Below are positions 36,311 to 45,195 of a stretch of DNA of 64,000 nt, in pieces. Numbering within the stretch: position 1 is the stretch's first letter; each line of letters begins with the position of its first letter. The notes beneath the pieces were generated by a model, which did no database searches, was not told the DNA's origin, and saw nothing but the letters and a program-made list of their open reading frames with translations. A program made the position numbers and the translations under genes. Origin of the DNA: Paenibacillus andongensis (lineage in GTDB: Bacteria; Bacillota; Bacilli; Paenibacillales; NBRC-103111); assembly GCF_025369935.1 (NCBI RefSeq), contig NZ_CP104467.1, positions 3,975,001 through 4,039,000 on the forward strand. The letters run 5' to 3'.

Positions 36311-37414
36311 GTGACACAATTGATAGACCGATGGATTTCTAATATGACAGCTCCTATTTTTTTCATTGCTGCCCATTGCAGCATCATTTTTACTGCTTAT
36401 ACTCGCTCCATTCTTGCTACTACAGATTATGGCCATTGGGAGCCGGCATGTATAAACATGGTGGTAGAGCTTGTACTTTTACTGTTTCTACTTCAGGGTC
36501 TGCGCAAAGCCGGGAGCTTGGACTATTCAGACTTATTCTTGCCTCTCGGAAAATGGATCAGTACAGCACTGCTACTGCCTCTTATCATTTACATCCTGAT
36601 TATTCCAATCTTATCAGTTCGCTTCTTTGCAGAATTGATGCAAATTGTCTTCATCTCAAGATCGCCATTATATGCTATTTTGGCATTATTATGTTTGCTC
36701 ATGCTATTTGGATCATCAATTGGTCCTCAAGGCATTATGAGGGCCAGCACATTGACGACACTCATCAATATGCCCATTCTTTTATTCGCCTTATCGGCAT
36801 GCCTCACGAATTCCAAGTTTGTAAAGATTTATCCTCTGGTAAATCTCAGTATGGATTTTTTGGTTGAAGGGAAAATGTTAACAACACTGTTTTCGATCTG
36901 CCCCTTCCTACTTCTAGGTATGCTGCCTCCCATTTGTAAGGTTCAAATGAAATCCATCTTGTTCACCTTACTCCCCATTGCTTTGCTGTACATTAGTATC
37001 GTTTATATTCCCATCCTTATTTATGGAGTCAATGCAGCGAAAGTTTTGAATTTTCCGTTGATGACAAGCTTGGACACCGTTAATATTACTTGGTCCATTT
37101 TCAATCGCATCTCTTTATTCTATGCTGTCGCTTTACTGGCTTTCGTCATGACACTTTCTACTTTCTCTCTTTGGTCTACAACGCTCATGCTTCATAAAAT
37201 GATACCGAGATGGCAAGAGAAATATATTAGGTCCGGTCTTACTTTGATTGTGTATGTGGTCAGCCTACTTATTCCTTCTTGGAATAAGTACGTTGAGATA
37301 TTTACTAAGGATACTTGGTTTCGCTTAATGATTTACATGATTATCCCAGTTGCTGTTTATTTTCGCGGAAGATTTATTGAAAGTCAGGAGAGAAAGCGAG
37401 TTCTGTTAAAATGA
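36311..37414 (+). CDS. GerB-type spore germination permease subunit
   Basis: A 367-residue protein with about ten helices, with charged loops such as LRKAGSLDYSDLFLPLGKW and a C-terminal FRGRFIESQERKRV, matching the GerAB family. GTG start with GGGAAAGAA close upstream. It overlaps gerC by 4 nt. Germinant specificity cannot be read from sequence. Confidence 0.85.
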   Translation: MTQLIDRWISNMTAPIFFIAAHCSIIFTAYTRSILATTDYGHWEPACINMVVELVLLLFLLQGLRKAGSLDYSDLFLPLGKWISTALLLPLIIYILIIPILSVRFFAELMQIVFISRSPLYAILALLCLLMLFGSSIGPQGIMRASTLTTLINMPILLFALSACLTNSKFVKIYPLVNLSMDFLVEGKMLTTLFSICPFLLLGMLPPICKVQMKSILFTLLPIALLYISIVYIPILIYGVNAAKVLNFPLMTSLDTVNITWSIFNRISLFYAVALLAFVMTLSTFSLWSTTLMLHKMIPRWQEKYIRSGLTLIVYVVSLLIPSWNKYVEIFTKDTWFRLMIYMIIPVAVYFRGRFIESQERKRVLLK

Positions 37415-38478
37415 CGCGTCAGCTCAATACAATCATTTTATTGTTTACCTGTGTACTAACATTAACAGGCTGCTGGGATATCAAAGATGTCAATCATCGC
37501 GTACTCCCAATCGTCATGGGGATTTCCTATGGTGAAACGAAGAAATATAGGGTGCATATTCAAATTCCCCTACCGTATAGCCGTGGTTTAAATTCTAAGG
37601 TATATTTTAAGGAAGCTGATACAATTAGTAAGGCACTTACTGAAATTGACACGGACATTGAAGCGGGCATTGACTTTATGCATCTTCAATTGATTATGTT
37701 TGATCGTAAGGTCGCTGAAGAGGGAATTCAAGAGGAAATAGCCTTTATCATGCGAAGTCAACATATGCCTACTAAGGCTCTTATTGCGATAACTTCAGAA
37801 GATATGGGCAAAATCCTAAACCATACAGGAAAAACCATTCAAACTGATTTCAGCGCACTGATCAATTTTTTCAATAAAAACGCAGGCTGGAGCCCCGAAA
37901 TTAATCTTGCTTATCTTTGGGATACCTTTGGAGCTATTCATTCTGATACGGAAGATGTGACTATCCCGATTCTACGCTCTGGAAAATCAACCATGCTCGA
38001 ATTTCTTGGCTCAGCCGTGATGTCGAAGGATAGCATGAAAGGTGAAATTTCAAGAGAACAATCACTTTTGGTTAACTTATTTGAAGAGCTGTTTCAAGGC
38101 TCTGTGGTTCAAGTGACTCATCAAGCAAGTGTAGCCATCGTCAAATGTAACAACAAGATTCATACCTCTTGGCGGAATCACGAGCCCGTCCTGCAGATGC
38201 AAATGCAAATCTCGCTGCATCTCATTGAAAATAACGGTGGCCTGGACGTACGACAATTAGAAACAACATTTTCGAATGACATGGTGAAAAAGTATAAAGA
38301 TCTATTCAAGCAACTTCAAACTAAAAAGTCGGACGCCTTGGGCACTGGTGAATATTTCAGAAATAAGATGACATTCGATAAGTTAAAGGATTGGCGTGAA
38401 ATCTATTATCCTCAGCTTTTAACAGAGATCGAGATTAATAGTCGAATTACAAATACAGGTGATATCGAAGACAGATAA
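37411..38478 (+). CDS. Ger(x)C-family germination lipoprotein
   Basis: A 355-residue protein with a signal peptide and lipobox TLTGC (Cys near residue 21) followed by WDIKDVNHRVLPIVMGISYG, as in GerAC proteins, and a C-terminal KDWREIYYPQLLTEIEINSRI. Third gene of the A-B-C operon, coupled to gerB by ATGA. No D-like small gene follows here. Confidence 0.92.
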   Translation: MTRQLNTIILLFTCVLTLTGCWDIKDVNHRVLPIVMGISYGETKKYRVHIQIPLPYSRGLNSKVYFKEADTISKALTEIDTDIEAGIDFMHLQLIMFDRKVAEEGIQEEIAFIMRSQHMPTKALIAITSEDMGKILNHTGKTIQTDFSALINFFNKNAGWSPEINLAYLWDTFGAIHSDTEDVTIPILRSGKSTMLEFLGSAVMSKDSMKGEISREQSLLVNLFEELFQGSVVQVTHQASVAIVKCNNKIHTSWRNHEPVLQMQMQISLHLIENNGGLDVRQLETTFSNDMVKKYKDLFKQLQTKKSDALGTGEYFRNKMTFDKLKDWREIYYPQLLTEIEINSRITNTGDIEDR

Positions 38479-38512
38479 ATTACACATATAACCAAAGTCA
38501 ATTAAACAATTT

Positions 38513-38920
38513 TTATATTTTTTTAGTCAGAATGATTTCCAACGGCTCATCTTCGAGTAATAAACACCCTGCATCGCGATATCCTAATTTTCTGTAGAAG
38601 TGTTGTGCCTCTTCATTTGCCAGAGTAGAGGTCATGACCAACTTAAAACCCTTTGCTTTCATATCTTCTTCCCAAAAAAGGACGACTTGCTTACCTAAAC
38701 CTTGGCGTCGATATTGTCCTTCAACCCAAATCATATTCATAAATGGCGTGTTGTCCCAGAAATATCCGTACCTCATAAAGCCAATATTATTTTCATTTTC
38801 ATCCCGCAGGATATAGATCTCTTTTCCGCTAATTTTTTGTAATATTAAACCCTGTAAAATATGATGATCACGCTCCTGAATATATCCAAAGTCTAAATTA
38901 CTTGCAATAACGATTTTCAT
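38513..38920 (-). CDS. GNAT-family N-acetyltransferase
   Basis: A 135-residue acetyltransferase. The acetyl-CoA motif is QYRRQGLGKQVVLFWEEDM and the C-terminal AQHFYRKLGYRDAG is the usual GNAT ending. Start at 38920 with GGGGGGATAG upstream; an earlier in-frame start lacks a site. Substrate unknown. It converges on the gerC gene. Confidence 0.88.
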   Translation of the reverse strand: MKIVIASNLDFGYIQERDHHILQGLILQKISGKEIYILRDENENNIGFMRYGYFWDNTPFMNMIWVEGQYRRQGLGKQVVLFWEEDMKAKGFKLVMTSTLANEEAQHFYRKLGYRDAGCLLLEDEPLEIILTKKI

Positions 38921-38989
38921 CTCTATCCCCCCTGTATATCGCGTCAACAACAATGATATCCATATTTTAACACAACTGAATTAAGATAA

Positions 38990-39007
38990 CTGCCCGTCCC
39001 TCGGTTT
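38990..39007. repeat. CTGCCCGTCCCTC dispersed repeat copy
   Basis: CTGCCCGTCCCTCGGTTT, as at 1202 and 30184. Confidence 0.5.
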
Positions 39008-39028
39008 AGCTAAATATCGGACTAAGCA

Positions 39029-39055
39029 AAAAAGCGCCGTATGCAGGCGCTTTTT
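39029..39055. terminator. Terminator of ymaF-like gene
   Basis: AAAAAGCGCC-gtatgca-GGCGCTTTTT, U-rich on both strands. Confidence 0.85.
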
Positions 39056-39089
39056 GCTGTTTACCTTTCTATAGCTTAGCAACGTAAAA

Positions 39090-39479
39090 TTAACAAACCT
39101 CATTCCCTGTGGTTCCTTTGTAATGATGAGAATGTGGATGCATGCCATTTACAGTTGAATATCCTTCAAAATAATGAACATGCCCTCCTGCGGGAAGATC
39201 TATTGCTGGACCTGTTACCCCGTCAATAATATGAGTGTAACCGTCATTCATGGAAGTAACTGTATGGTAACGATGAAAGTGAGGGACACCTGTCGGAGCT
39301 GGTTCAGTAATACCAATATATTCATGTGCATGCCCATCGTTTAAAGAGGTAATGCCTGAAAACATGTGCTTGTGTAGATAAGGCATGCCATCCCAAGAAG
39401 TAATATACAATCCATGTGAATGATCGGATAATGAGTCATCTGAGTGGAATACAAACCCTGTTACAGGTATCTTATTCAT
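39090..39479 (-). CDS. ymaF: YmaF-family His-rich protein
   Basis: A 129-residue protein with repeated H-x-H pairs (HSHGLY, HKHMFSG, HAHEYIG, HFHRYHT, HVHYFEG, HSHHYKG) in five or six short beta-type repeats, typical of YmaF. The histidine pairs could bind metal. AAAAGGAGAG precedes the ATG. Role unknown. Confidence 0.85.
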   Translation of the reverse strand: MNKIPVTGFVFHSDDSLSDHSHGLYITSWDGMPYLHKHMFSGITSLNDGHAHEYIGITEPAPTGVPHFHRYHTVTSMNDGYTHIIDGVTGPAIDLPAGGHVHYFEGYSTVNGMHPHSHHYKGTTGNEVC

Positions 39480-39652
39480 TTATTCTCTCCTTTTCCCAAT
39501 TTACTTACACTATGTAGGATTAAAGGAGTTTGACATAGGCACAAGCACAGGTGAAATGTTTTCGAAAAAAAGAATAATATACATATTGTGAGCAAACTGT
39601 CCGGCATTTTTAGCCCTATTTTAGCAGTTTCCTATATTTCTATATTGAAAAT

Positions 39653-39695
39653 AAATAGTCCTCCGTTTAAGGTGAACTTAAAAGGAGGGCTATTT
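39653..39695 (+). promoter_or_regulatory. Hairpin sequestering the ribosome site of the HEXXH gene
   Basis: AAATAGTCCTCC (39653-39664) pairs with GGAGGGCTATTT (39684-39695) over 12 bp with one G-U pair, burying AGGAGG. The ATG follows at 39697. This would hold translation down unless the hairpin is opened. No U-run follows, so it is not a terminator. Confidence 0.55.
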
Positions 39696-39696
39696 G

Positions 39697-40185
39697 ATGT
39701 TTCGAAAATTGTTTCAAGCCTATAAATGGAGGAAACTAAGGATTCGCATTTGGGAGAAAAGACTGCTCCAACAATTACAACTCATTTCGCTCCGGCATAC
39801 TCCTGCCTTACACTGCACGCTGCATGTTTCGTCAGGACCGTTTTATGGCGGTTCGGCCATGATCGATCGGCAATATAAACGAGCCAAAATTTTTATTCAT
39901 ATTCCATTTGATCGCTATGTTACGCCCGATGAACGTCAGGTGTTATCCCGATATTCAATCACGACCAATGCACTGCCTTATTTTATTTTCTTTCATGAAT
40001 ATTATCATCTTATGGATGCTTTAGATCATTTGCGTACTTATGAAAGCAAGAACCTGAACACGTATCAATCCGCTCTGAAAGAAGCCGCTCTGAAGACAAA
40101 GAACTATCGGAACCTTGATATTGAACAGCGCGCGGATGACTTTGCTTATCACCAATATGTGAAGCAATTAAAAAAGGCCGGTTAG
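39697..40185 (+). CDS. Putative zinc metallopeptidase-like protein (HEYYH)
   Basis: A 162-residue protein with an HEXXH motif in YFIFFHEYYHLMDALDH (about residues 108-112) and a downstream EQRADDFAYH, whose glutamate is placed like the third zinc ligand of ImmA/IrrE-type zincins. The N-terminus is basic and helical. No secretion signal. Start at the ATG 8 nt after AGGAGG; a TTG codon just before is too close. It could be a protease that cuts a regulator, but no partner is adjacent. Confidence 0.6.
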   Translation: MFRKLFQAYKWRKLRIRIWEKRLLQQLQLISLRHTPALHCTLHVSSGPFYGGSAMIDRQYKRAKIFIHIPFDRYVTPDERQVLSRYSITTNALPYFIFFHEYYHLMDALDHLRTYESKNLNTYQSALKEAALKTKNYRNLDIEQRADDFAYHQYVKQLKKAG

Positions 40186-40193
40186 ACCGGCCT
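40171..40193 (-). terminator. Terminator shared by converging gene ends
   Basis: AGGCCGG-ttaga-CCGGCCT, with TTTTTT following on the minus strand. It overlaps the stop codons of both the HEXXH gene and the GMC gene. Confidence 0.8.
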
Positions 40194-41768
40194 CGCCAAT
40201 TCCAGCTTCTTCGCTTTCTCTTTGATATAATCTGCTGTCCTTAGCGCTAGCGACATGACCGTATTCGTAGGATTTCCGGCACCTGAGGTGACAAAAATGC
40301 TTGCATCGCAGACAAAAAGATTAGGTATGTCGTGAGTTTGTCCATATGAATTAACGACTGAGGACTCTGGATCATTTCCCATCCGGCAGCCCCCCATCAT
40401 ATGAGCGGTGTCCGGAATGACGAATTCGACTTTGCCTCCAGCTGCCTCGAGAATTGCGCTCATGTTACCGACGGCATGATCGATGAGTTTCCTGTCATTA
40501 TCACCGTAGCTGAACGTTACTTTTGCACGAGGCAAGCCATACTCATCTTTTTCATCTGCTAAAGTCACCCGATTATCCGCACTTGGCAGTACTTCTCCGA
40601 CCAAAGTAACCCTTCCGTAGTAATTGTAATTCAGCAATGCCTCCCTGAGTCGCTCACCCCAAATCGGTCCGCCCTTTGCTTGCGAAATTCCGCCCGCAAA
40701 ACCGACCGGTCTTGCTCCATGCGCGTGCAGGGTATATCCACGGACGAAATTGTTAGTAGGATCTGTGCGGTAAAAATCCTGGGTCGTCGCCAGTACGGGA
40801 GTCCCTTTGTAAAGCCTGATTTCTTCATTGAATTTAGCATAGACGTCTTGACTGCTGTGCACCATAACGGATTTTCCGACCCAGCCGCTGCTGTTGGCAA
40901 GTCCATTTGAAAATTGGGCATTTGCGGAATTGAGAAGCAAACGAGGCGTTTCTACGACAAAAGCTGATAAAATCACAAGCTTTGCTTTTTGTTCGTACGT
41001 TTTGCCATCGTGGACAAAAGTGACTCCTTTAGCTCTGCCATCCTTCCCCATCATTACCTGTGTCACCATACAGTCGGCCAGCACCTCAGCTCCGGCTTTG
41101 ATCGCTTTGGGAATATGAACGATCAATGTGCTAAATTTAGCATCCGGCATGCATCCCTGATTGCAAAAGCCTCGATTAATACACGGAGGGCGGCCTTCAA
41201 ACGGCGCTGAGAGAATCGCAAGAGGTGCAACAGAAGAACGAATGCCGAGCTTTTCGCAGCCGTTCATAAACATATATGCGTTTGGGCTAAGGGGTTCCCT
41301 TTCCGGATAAGGATAAGGACCATGATAATCCCCCCAAGGAAAATGCTTCGGGCCTGATACAGCAATTTCTTTCTCGATTTTTGAATAATACGGTTCCAGA
41401 TCCTCATAGTCGATCGGCCAATCGTCCGCAACGCCATCCATCGATTTTGCTTTAAAATCCGCTTGGTGAAAGCGCAAGAAAACGGCTGTAAAGTGGACGG
41501 TTCCCCCGCCGATTCCCCGTCCGGAATTGTTGTGCCCCATTTGCAGCGGGTCATGTCCGTCTACAATCCGGGTATCCTGCCAACCCAAATTTTTCATAGA
41601 AAGTTCATCGCTGGCGAAATCTTTTTGCGGGTCCCGAAATGGTCCTGCATCCAAAATGACAACACTCATGCCGGCTTCGCTTAATTCTTTGGCCAGTACT
41701 CCGCCTGCAGCCCCCGCACCTACGATCACTACATCTACTTCTTCTCCTTCGTATCTACGTTTCATCAT
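40182..41768 (-). CDS. GMC-family oxidoreductase (gluconate 2-dehydrogenase large-subunit-like)
   Basis: A 528-residue flavoprotein. The N-terminal FAD Rossmann motif is VVIVGAGAAGGVLAKELSEAG, then GRGIGGGTVHFTAVFLRF. The C-terminal HMMGGCRMG and CDASIFVTSGAGNPTNTVMSLALR are typical of membrane-associated gluconate/sugar dehydrogenases. Its start overlaps the stop of the degenerate small-subunit gene, and a membrane protein precedes both. Substrate probably a sugar or polyol. With the partner subunit broken, activity as a respiratory dehydrogenase is uncertain. Confidence 0.88.
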   Translation of the reverse strand: MMKRRYEGEEVDVVIVGAGAAGGVLAKELSEAGMSVVILDAGPFRDPQKDFASDELSMKNLGWQDTRIVDGHDPLQMGHNNSGRGIGGGTVHFTAVFLRFHQADFKAKSMDGVADDWPIDYEDLEPYYSKIEKEIAVSGPKHFPWGDYHGPYPYPEREPLSPNAYMFMNGCEKLGIRSSVAPLAILSAPFEGRPPCINRGFCNQGCMPDAKFSTLIVHIPKAIKAGAEVLADCMVTQVMMGKDGRAKGVTFVHDGKTYEQKAKLVILSAFVVETPRLLLNSANAQFSNGLANSSGWVGKSVMVHSSQDVYAKFNEEIRLYKGTPVLATTQDFYRTDPTNNFVRGYTLHAHGARPVGFAGGISQAKGGPIWGERLREALLNYNYYGRVTLVGEVLPSADNRVTLADEKDEYGLPRAKVTFSYGDNDRKLIDHAVGNMSAILEAAGGKVEFVIPDTAHMMGGCRMGNDPESSVVNSYGQTHDIPNLFVCDASIFVTSGAGNPTNTVMSLALRTADYIKEKAKKLELARPV

Positions 41769-41999
41769 CGTTCAGGCTGAGCCTCCCATGGATCCAATTG
41801 TCCTCGCTCCGTACGTACATATCCCCTTGGATAAGCAGGACCAGCGTAACCGATTTCGGACCATACTTTCGGATGCGGTCAGAAAATGAGAGCTAATTTC
41901 TGAATACAGCCGTGAGGTTACGATCGATTGCGTATGGTCATCCCACTCATCCTGTTCGTTCATGACATCGAATGAGGGGTAGTGGCTTACTTTGTGCAT
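41765..41999 (-). pseudogene. Gluconate 2-dehydrogenase subunit 3-like gene with internal deletion
   Basis: The first part reads MHKVSHYPSFDVMNEQDEWD as in subunit-3 proteins. After about 45 codons, at SSHFLTASES, the frame must shift to reach the family's normal ending VWSEIGYAGPAYPRGYVRTE ... DPWEAQPER before the TGA at 41765. About 120 residues of the usual middle are absent. The gene cannot make a full subunit; a 79-codon out-of-frame product is all that is left. Confidence 0.7.
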
Positions 42000-42003
42000 C
42001 TGA

Positions 42004-42402
42004 TCACCCAACCTTCCAGTAGATTGCGATCAATCCTAGTACACTAAGCGCCGAAAACATTAACGGCAGTGTGACGGGAGGACCAATGAGAAAGTTTCGT
42101 AAAGCCCATCCGCCAACCCGAATACCGACTCCTCGAAAATGAAAATAAAATCCAATCAAACCGGCAACTGCACCAAACCACATAAGCACCATAAACAAGG
42201 TGTGCAACCAAGGAACGTTATACCAGGTCAGAATCAAACCTGCTATCAGGAAAATGGGAGAGGAAATGACGGGTACCCACATCGCTTTATGAGTAAAATT
42301 TTGCCGGTAATGAAACATCGTTACCTGTATGCCAATCACGAGAAAGGCTAAGCTGACAAATAAGATTAGGACTCGATCAATTGACCACATAGACCAATTC
42401 AT
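42004..42402 (-). CDS. Four-helix membrane protein linked to GMC oxidoreductase
   Basis: A 132-residue protein with four hydrophobic helices (about residues 10-28, 41-60, 67-85, 103-128) and a short HFRGVGIRVGGW loop. It lies directly upstream of the subunit-3 remnant and the GMC gene, so it is probably their membrane partner, but no heme-binding histidine pattern was recognised. Function inferred from context only. Confidence 0.7.
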   Translation of the reverse strand: MNWSMWSIDRVLILFVSLAFLVIGIQVTMFHYRQNFTHKAMWVPVISSPIFLIAGLILTWYNVPWLHTLFMVLMWFGAVAGLIGFYFHFRGVGIRVGGWALRNFLIGPPVTLPLMFSALSVLGLIAIYWKVG

Positions 42403-42551
42403 AAGGGATCCTCGCTTCCATCGTAGTAATGTCGTTTCAAATTATTTCCTCAACTTAACAAATATATTCCAAATATAAGCATAACGAGTAATAAATGAAA
42501 ATTAGATTCGACATACTACATGGAAACGAAACTAGGAGTATAAGGATAGCG

Positions 42552-44210
42552 ATGTTAAACACTGTAGACAATCATGTATCTAATAAAACTCCTTCGAACC
42601 TTCAACACTTCACTGTTGCGGGTCTGATTCTAGAGCAGCTTCGAATCTTGGGTGTTGAACGGATTTATGGTGTCGTGGGAGATGCTGTCTTCGGACTTAT
42701 GGATGCCATAGCTAAACAAGAGTCGATTTCATTTAAGGCAGTTCGACACGAATCCGTCGCCGCCTTGATGGCTTCTGCAGAAGCGAAATTAACTGGTCGA
42801 CTTGGTGTTTGTATCGCCCAGATGGGCCCAGGACTGGCCAATCTCATTAATGGTTTAGGCGACGCCTACTTGGATAAAGCACCTGTGCTGGCCATCAGCG
42901 GACAAGCGCCGCTCAATAAAATCGGTACATATTATAAGCAATATATCAATCAACAGATGTTAGTCCATGCTTTATCTCCATACAGTCAACTTATCGTTCA
43001 TCCGGATGCTGTGATCGACTCATTGAAACAGGCCGTGCACACATCTGTATTGCATCGAACCGTATCGCACTTGTCCATCCCTGAAGATTTATTTGCTAAG
43101 TTAACAACCGCACAGCCATTTGAACGTCCTGATATTTCCCTTCCCTTAACAGGTTCAGAAGTATTGCAGCAAATCCTGCATCGTTTACGTTCCGCTAAAA
43201 AACCTATGATTCTTGTAGGCAATGGAGCTCGAGCAGCTCAAGAATGGATTCAGACTTTAGCGGAAATATGGGGCTGTGGTATCGCCCTAAGTTATGGAGC
43301 CACTGGAATCATCCCTGATGCAAATCCATGGATGTTAAGCGGGCTTGGCGAAGGCGGCAACCCTTTGCTCACTGAAATGTTTCAACATGCGGATGTTGTC
43401 CTCTCTATTGAAACGTCTTGGTGGCCGGATGGTTATGTTCCCCATGCAGCGCAGGTGATTCAAGTCGCCAAACATCAGGCAGACGTCGGTGCTGCCGTTC
43501 CCGTTGATATTGGAGTCGTCGGAGATCCGGTGAGCATCATTCCACCACTCATTGAGGGATTAAAGGATCATGTGCCCAACCAAGCATGGCTAGTCCAGAT
43601 TCAGCAATGCAAGCAGGCTTGGTCGGTGCAAACCGAGGTTGAGCGAAATCATTCATCCTCCCCGCTTCACCCTGCAAGCGTTATCCAACAGATTGAGCAC
43701 AATATGGACGAGGACGCTATTATTGCTTTAGATGAAGGCGATGCAACCCTCTGGTTTTTAAGAAATTTTCGGGCAAAACGACAACAGATTCTGCTCTCGA
43801 ACAGGTGGCGAACCATGGGGTTCGGTCTGCCTGCGGCCATGTCGGCCAAATTATGCTCTCCGGAAAAACAAGTCATTTGTATCACGGGGGATGGCGGCTT
43901 AGGGATGGTTATGGCCGACTTGATTACCGCCATACGATATAACCTTCCTATAACGGTAGTTGTTTTTAATAACGGTACCCTGCAAATGGAGAGGGATAAA
44001 ATGTTCATAAAGGGGCTACAACCTGAAGGAACCGAACTGACAAATCCCGATTTCGCAATGGTGGCGGAAGCTTGCGGATGGCATGCATATCGTGTCAACA
44101 ATAACGAACATTTAAATGAAGCATTGAAACAATCGCGAACCAGCGGTAAACCGGTTTTGCTTGATGTATCTATAGCCCGGATTCCATACCCGGATTTCAC
44201 ATTACAATAA
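42552..44210 (+). CDS. Pyruvate oxidase-like ThDP enzyme
   Basis: A 552-residue ThDP-dependent enzyme: PYR domain with the glutamate in VRHESVAALMASAEAKLTG, central domain from about 190, PP domain with CITGDGGLGMVMADLITAIRYNLP and NNGTLQMERDKM. The domain pattern and length fit pyruvate oxidase/YdaP-like proteins rather than IlvB (a true IlvB is at 17554). Start at 42552 with AAGGATAGC; a start 57 nt upstream lacks a site. First gene of an operon with an SDR (18-bp gap) and an enolase-superfamily gene. Confidence 0.85.
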   Translation: MLNTVDNHVSNKTPSNLQHFTVAGLILEQLRILGVERIYGVVGDAVFGLMDAIAKQESISFKAVRHESVAALMASAEAKLTGRLGVCIAQMGPGLANLINGLGDAYLDKAPVLAISGQAPLNKIGTYYKQYINQQMLVHALSPYSQLIVHPDAVIDSLKQAVHTSVLHRTVSHLSIPEDLFAKLTTAQPFERPDISLPLTGSEVLQQILHRLRSAKKPMILVGNGARAAQEWIQTLAEIWGCGIALSYGATGIIPDANPWMLSGLGEGGNPLLTEMFQHADVVLSIETSWWPDGYVPHAAQVIQVAKHQADVGAAVPVDIGVVGDPVSIIPPLIEGLKDHVPNQAWLVQIQQCKQAWSVQTEVERNHSSSPLHPASVIQQIEHNMDEDAIIALDEGDATLWFLRNFRAKRQQILLSNRWRTMGFGLPAAMSAKLCSPEKQVICITGDGGLGMVMADLITAIRYNLPITVVVFNNGTLQMERDKMFIKGLQPEGTELTNPDFAMVAEACGWHAYRVNNNEHLNEALKQSRTSGKPVLLDVSIARIPYPDFTLQ

Positions 44211-44228
44211 TAAGTAGGAGAACAAATC

Positions 44229-45134
44229 ATGACATCGACAACAACGCAAAATCCATGTGAATTACAAACACAGATGCAACCGCCAGTGCCTCCCTATCCT
44301 TTGCAGCATCAGGATCAGCAGCCCGGCATCGAGTCGCAAATGAACCCGCGCCCCCTTTTTGATAATCCCAACTACAAAGGCAGTGGAAAACTGAAAGATA
44401 AAGTGGCGGTCATTACTGGTGGCGATAGCGGCCAAGGGCGGGCAATTGCTGGCGCTTATGCGAAAGAAGGCGCGGATGTTGTCATCATATACCTGAGCGA
44501 GCATGCCGATGCGGAAGAAACCAAACAATTTGTAGAACAAAAAGGACGCCGTTGTCTGACTATCGCTGGTGATATCGGAAGCGAGGCGTTTTGCAATCAA
44601 GTCGTGAAACAAACGATTGAGAAATTCGGCAAACTGGATATTCTCATTAACAATGCAGCGGAACAGCATGTCCAGAATAGCTTGGACAATATCACGTCCG
44701 AACAAATGGAAAAAACGTTTCGAACGAATTTTTTCTCCGTTTTCTATTTATCTAAAGCAGTTTTACCACATATGAAACCAGGCAGTACGATCATCAATGC
44801 GGCATCGCTTACGGCTTATGAAGGAAACGAACAATTGATGGATTATTCAGCGACCAAAGGAGCCATTGTCGCCTTCACACGTTCCCTTTCCAAGTCCCTG
44901 ATCAGCAAGGGCATTCGAGTCAACGGCGTCGTCCCTGGAACGATATGGACTCCACTCATTCCCGCTTCTTTCCCAGCGGATCAAGTAGCAAATTGGGGCG
45001 CTAAAACTCCGATGAAACGCGCGGGTCAACCCTATGAGATTGCTCCAGCTTATGTTTATTTGGCATCGGACGATTCCTCTTACGTTTCCGGACAATTTCT
45101 TCATATCACCGGTGGCGTAATTACGAACAGTTAG
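44229..45134 (+). CDS. SDR-family oxidoreductase (YdaD/YhdF-like)
   Basis: A 301-residue SDR with an N-terminal Pro/Gln-rich extension of about 50 residues ending in MNPRPLFDNPNYKGSGKL, typical of the general-stress YdaD/YhdF/YghA group. TGGDSGQG, NNAA and the catalytic YSATKG are intact. Second gene of the operon, AGGAG before the ATG. Confidence 0.9.
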   Translation: MTSTTTQNPCELQTQMQPPVPPYPLQHQDQQPGIESQMNPRPLFDNPNYKGSGKLKDKVAVITGGDSGQGRAIAGAYAKEGADVVIIYLSEHADAEETKQFVEQKGRRCLTIAGDIGSEAFCNQVVKQTIEKFGKLDILINNAAEQHVQNSLDNITSEQMEKTFRTNFFSVFYLSKAVLPHMKPGSTIINAASLTAYEGNEQLMDYSATKGAIVAFTRSLSKSLISKGIRVNGVVPGTIWTPLIPASFPADQVANWGAKTPMKRAGQPYEIAPAYVYLASDDSSYVSGQFLHITGGVITNS

Positions 45135-45195
45135 GCAGGTAAAATCACGAAAAGGCCACGTTGAAGTGGTTAGAACAGGTTGGAGGTTCTGCTTG

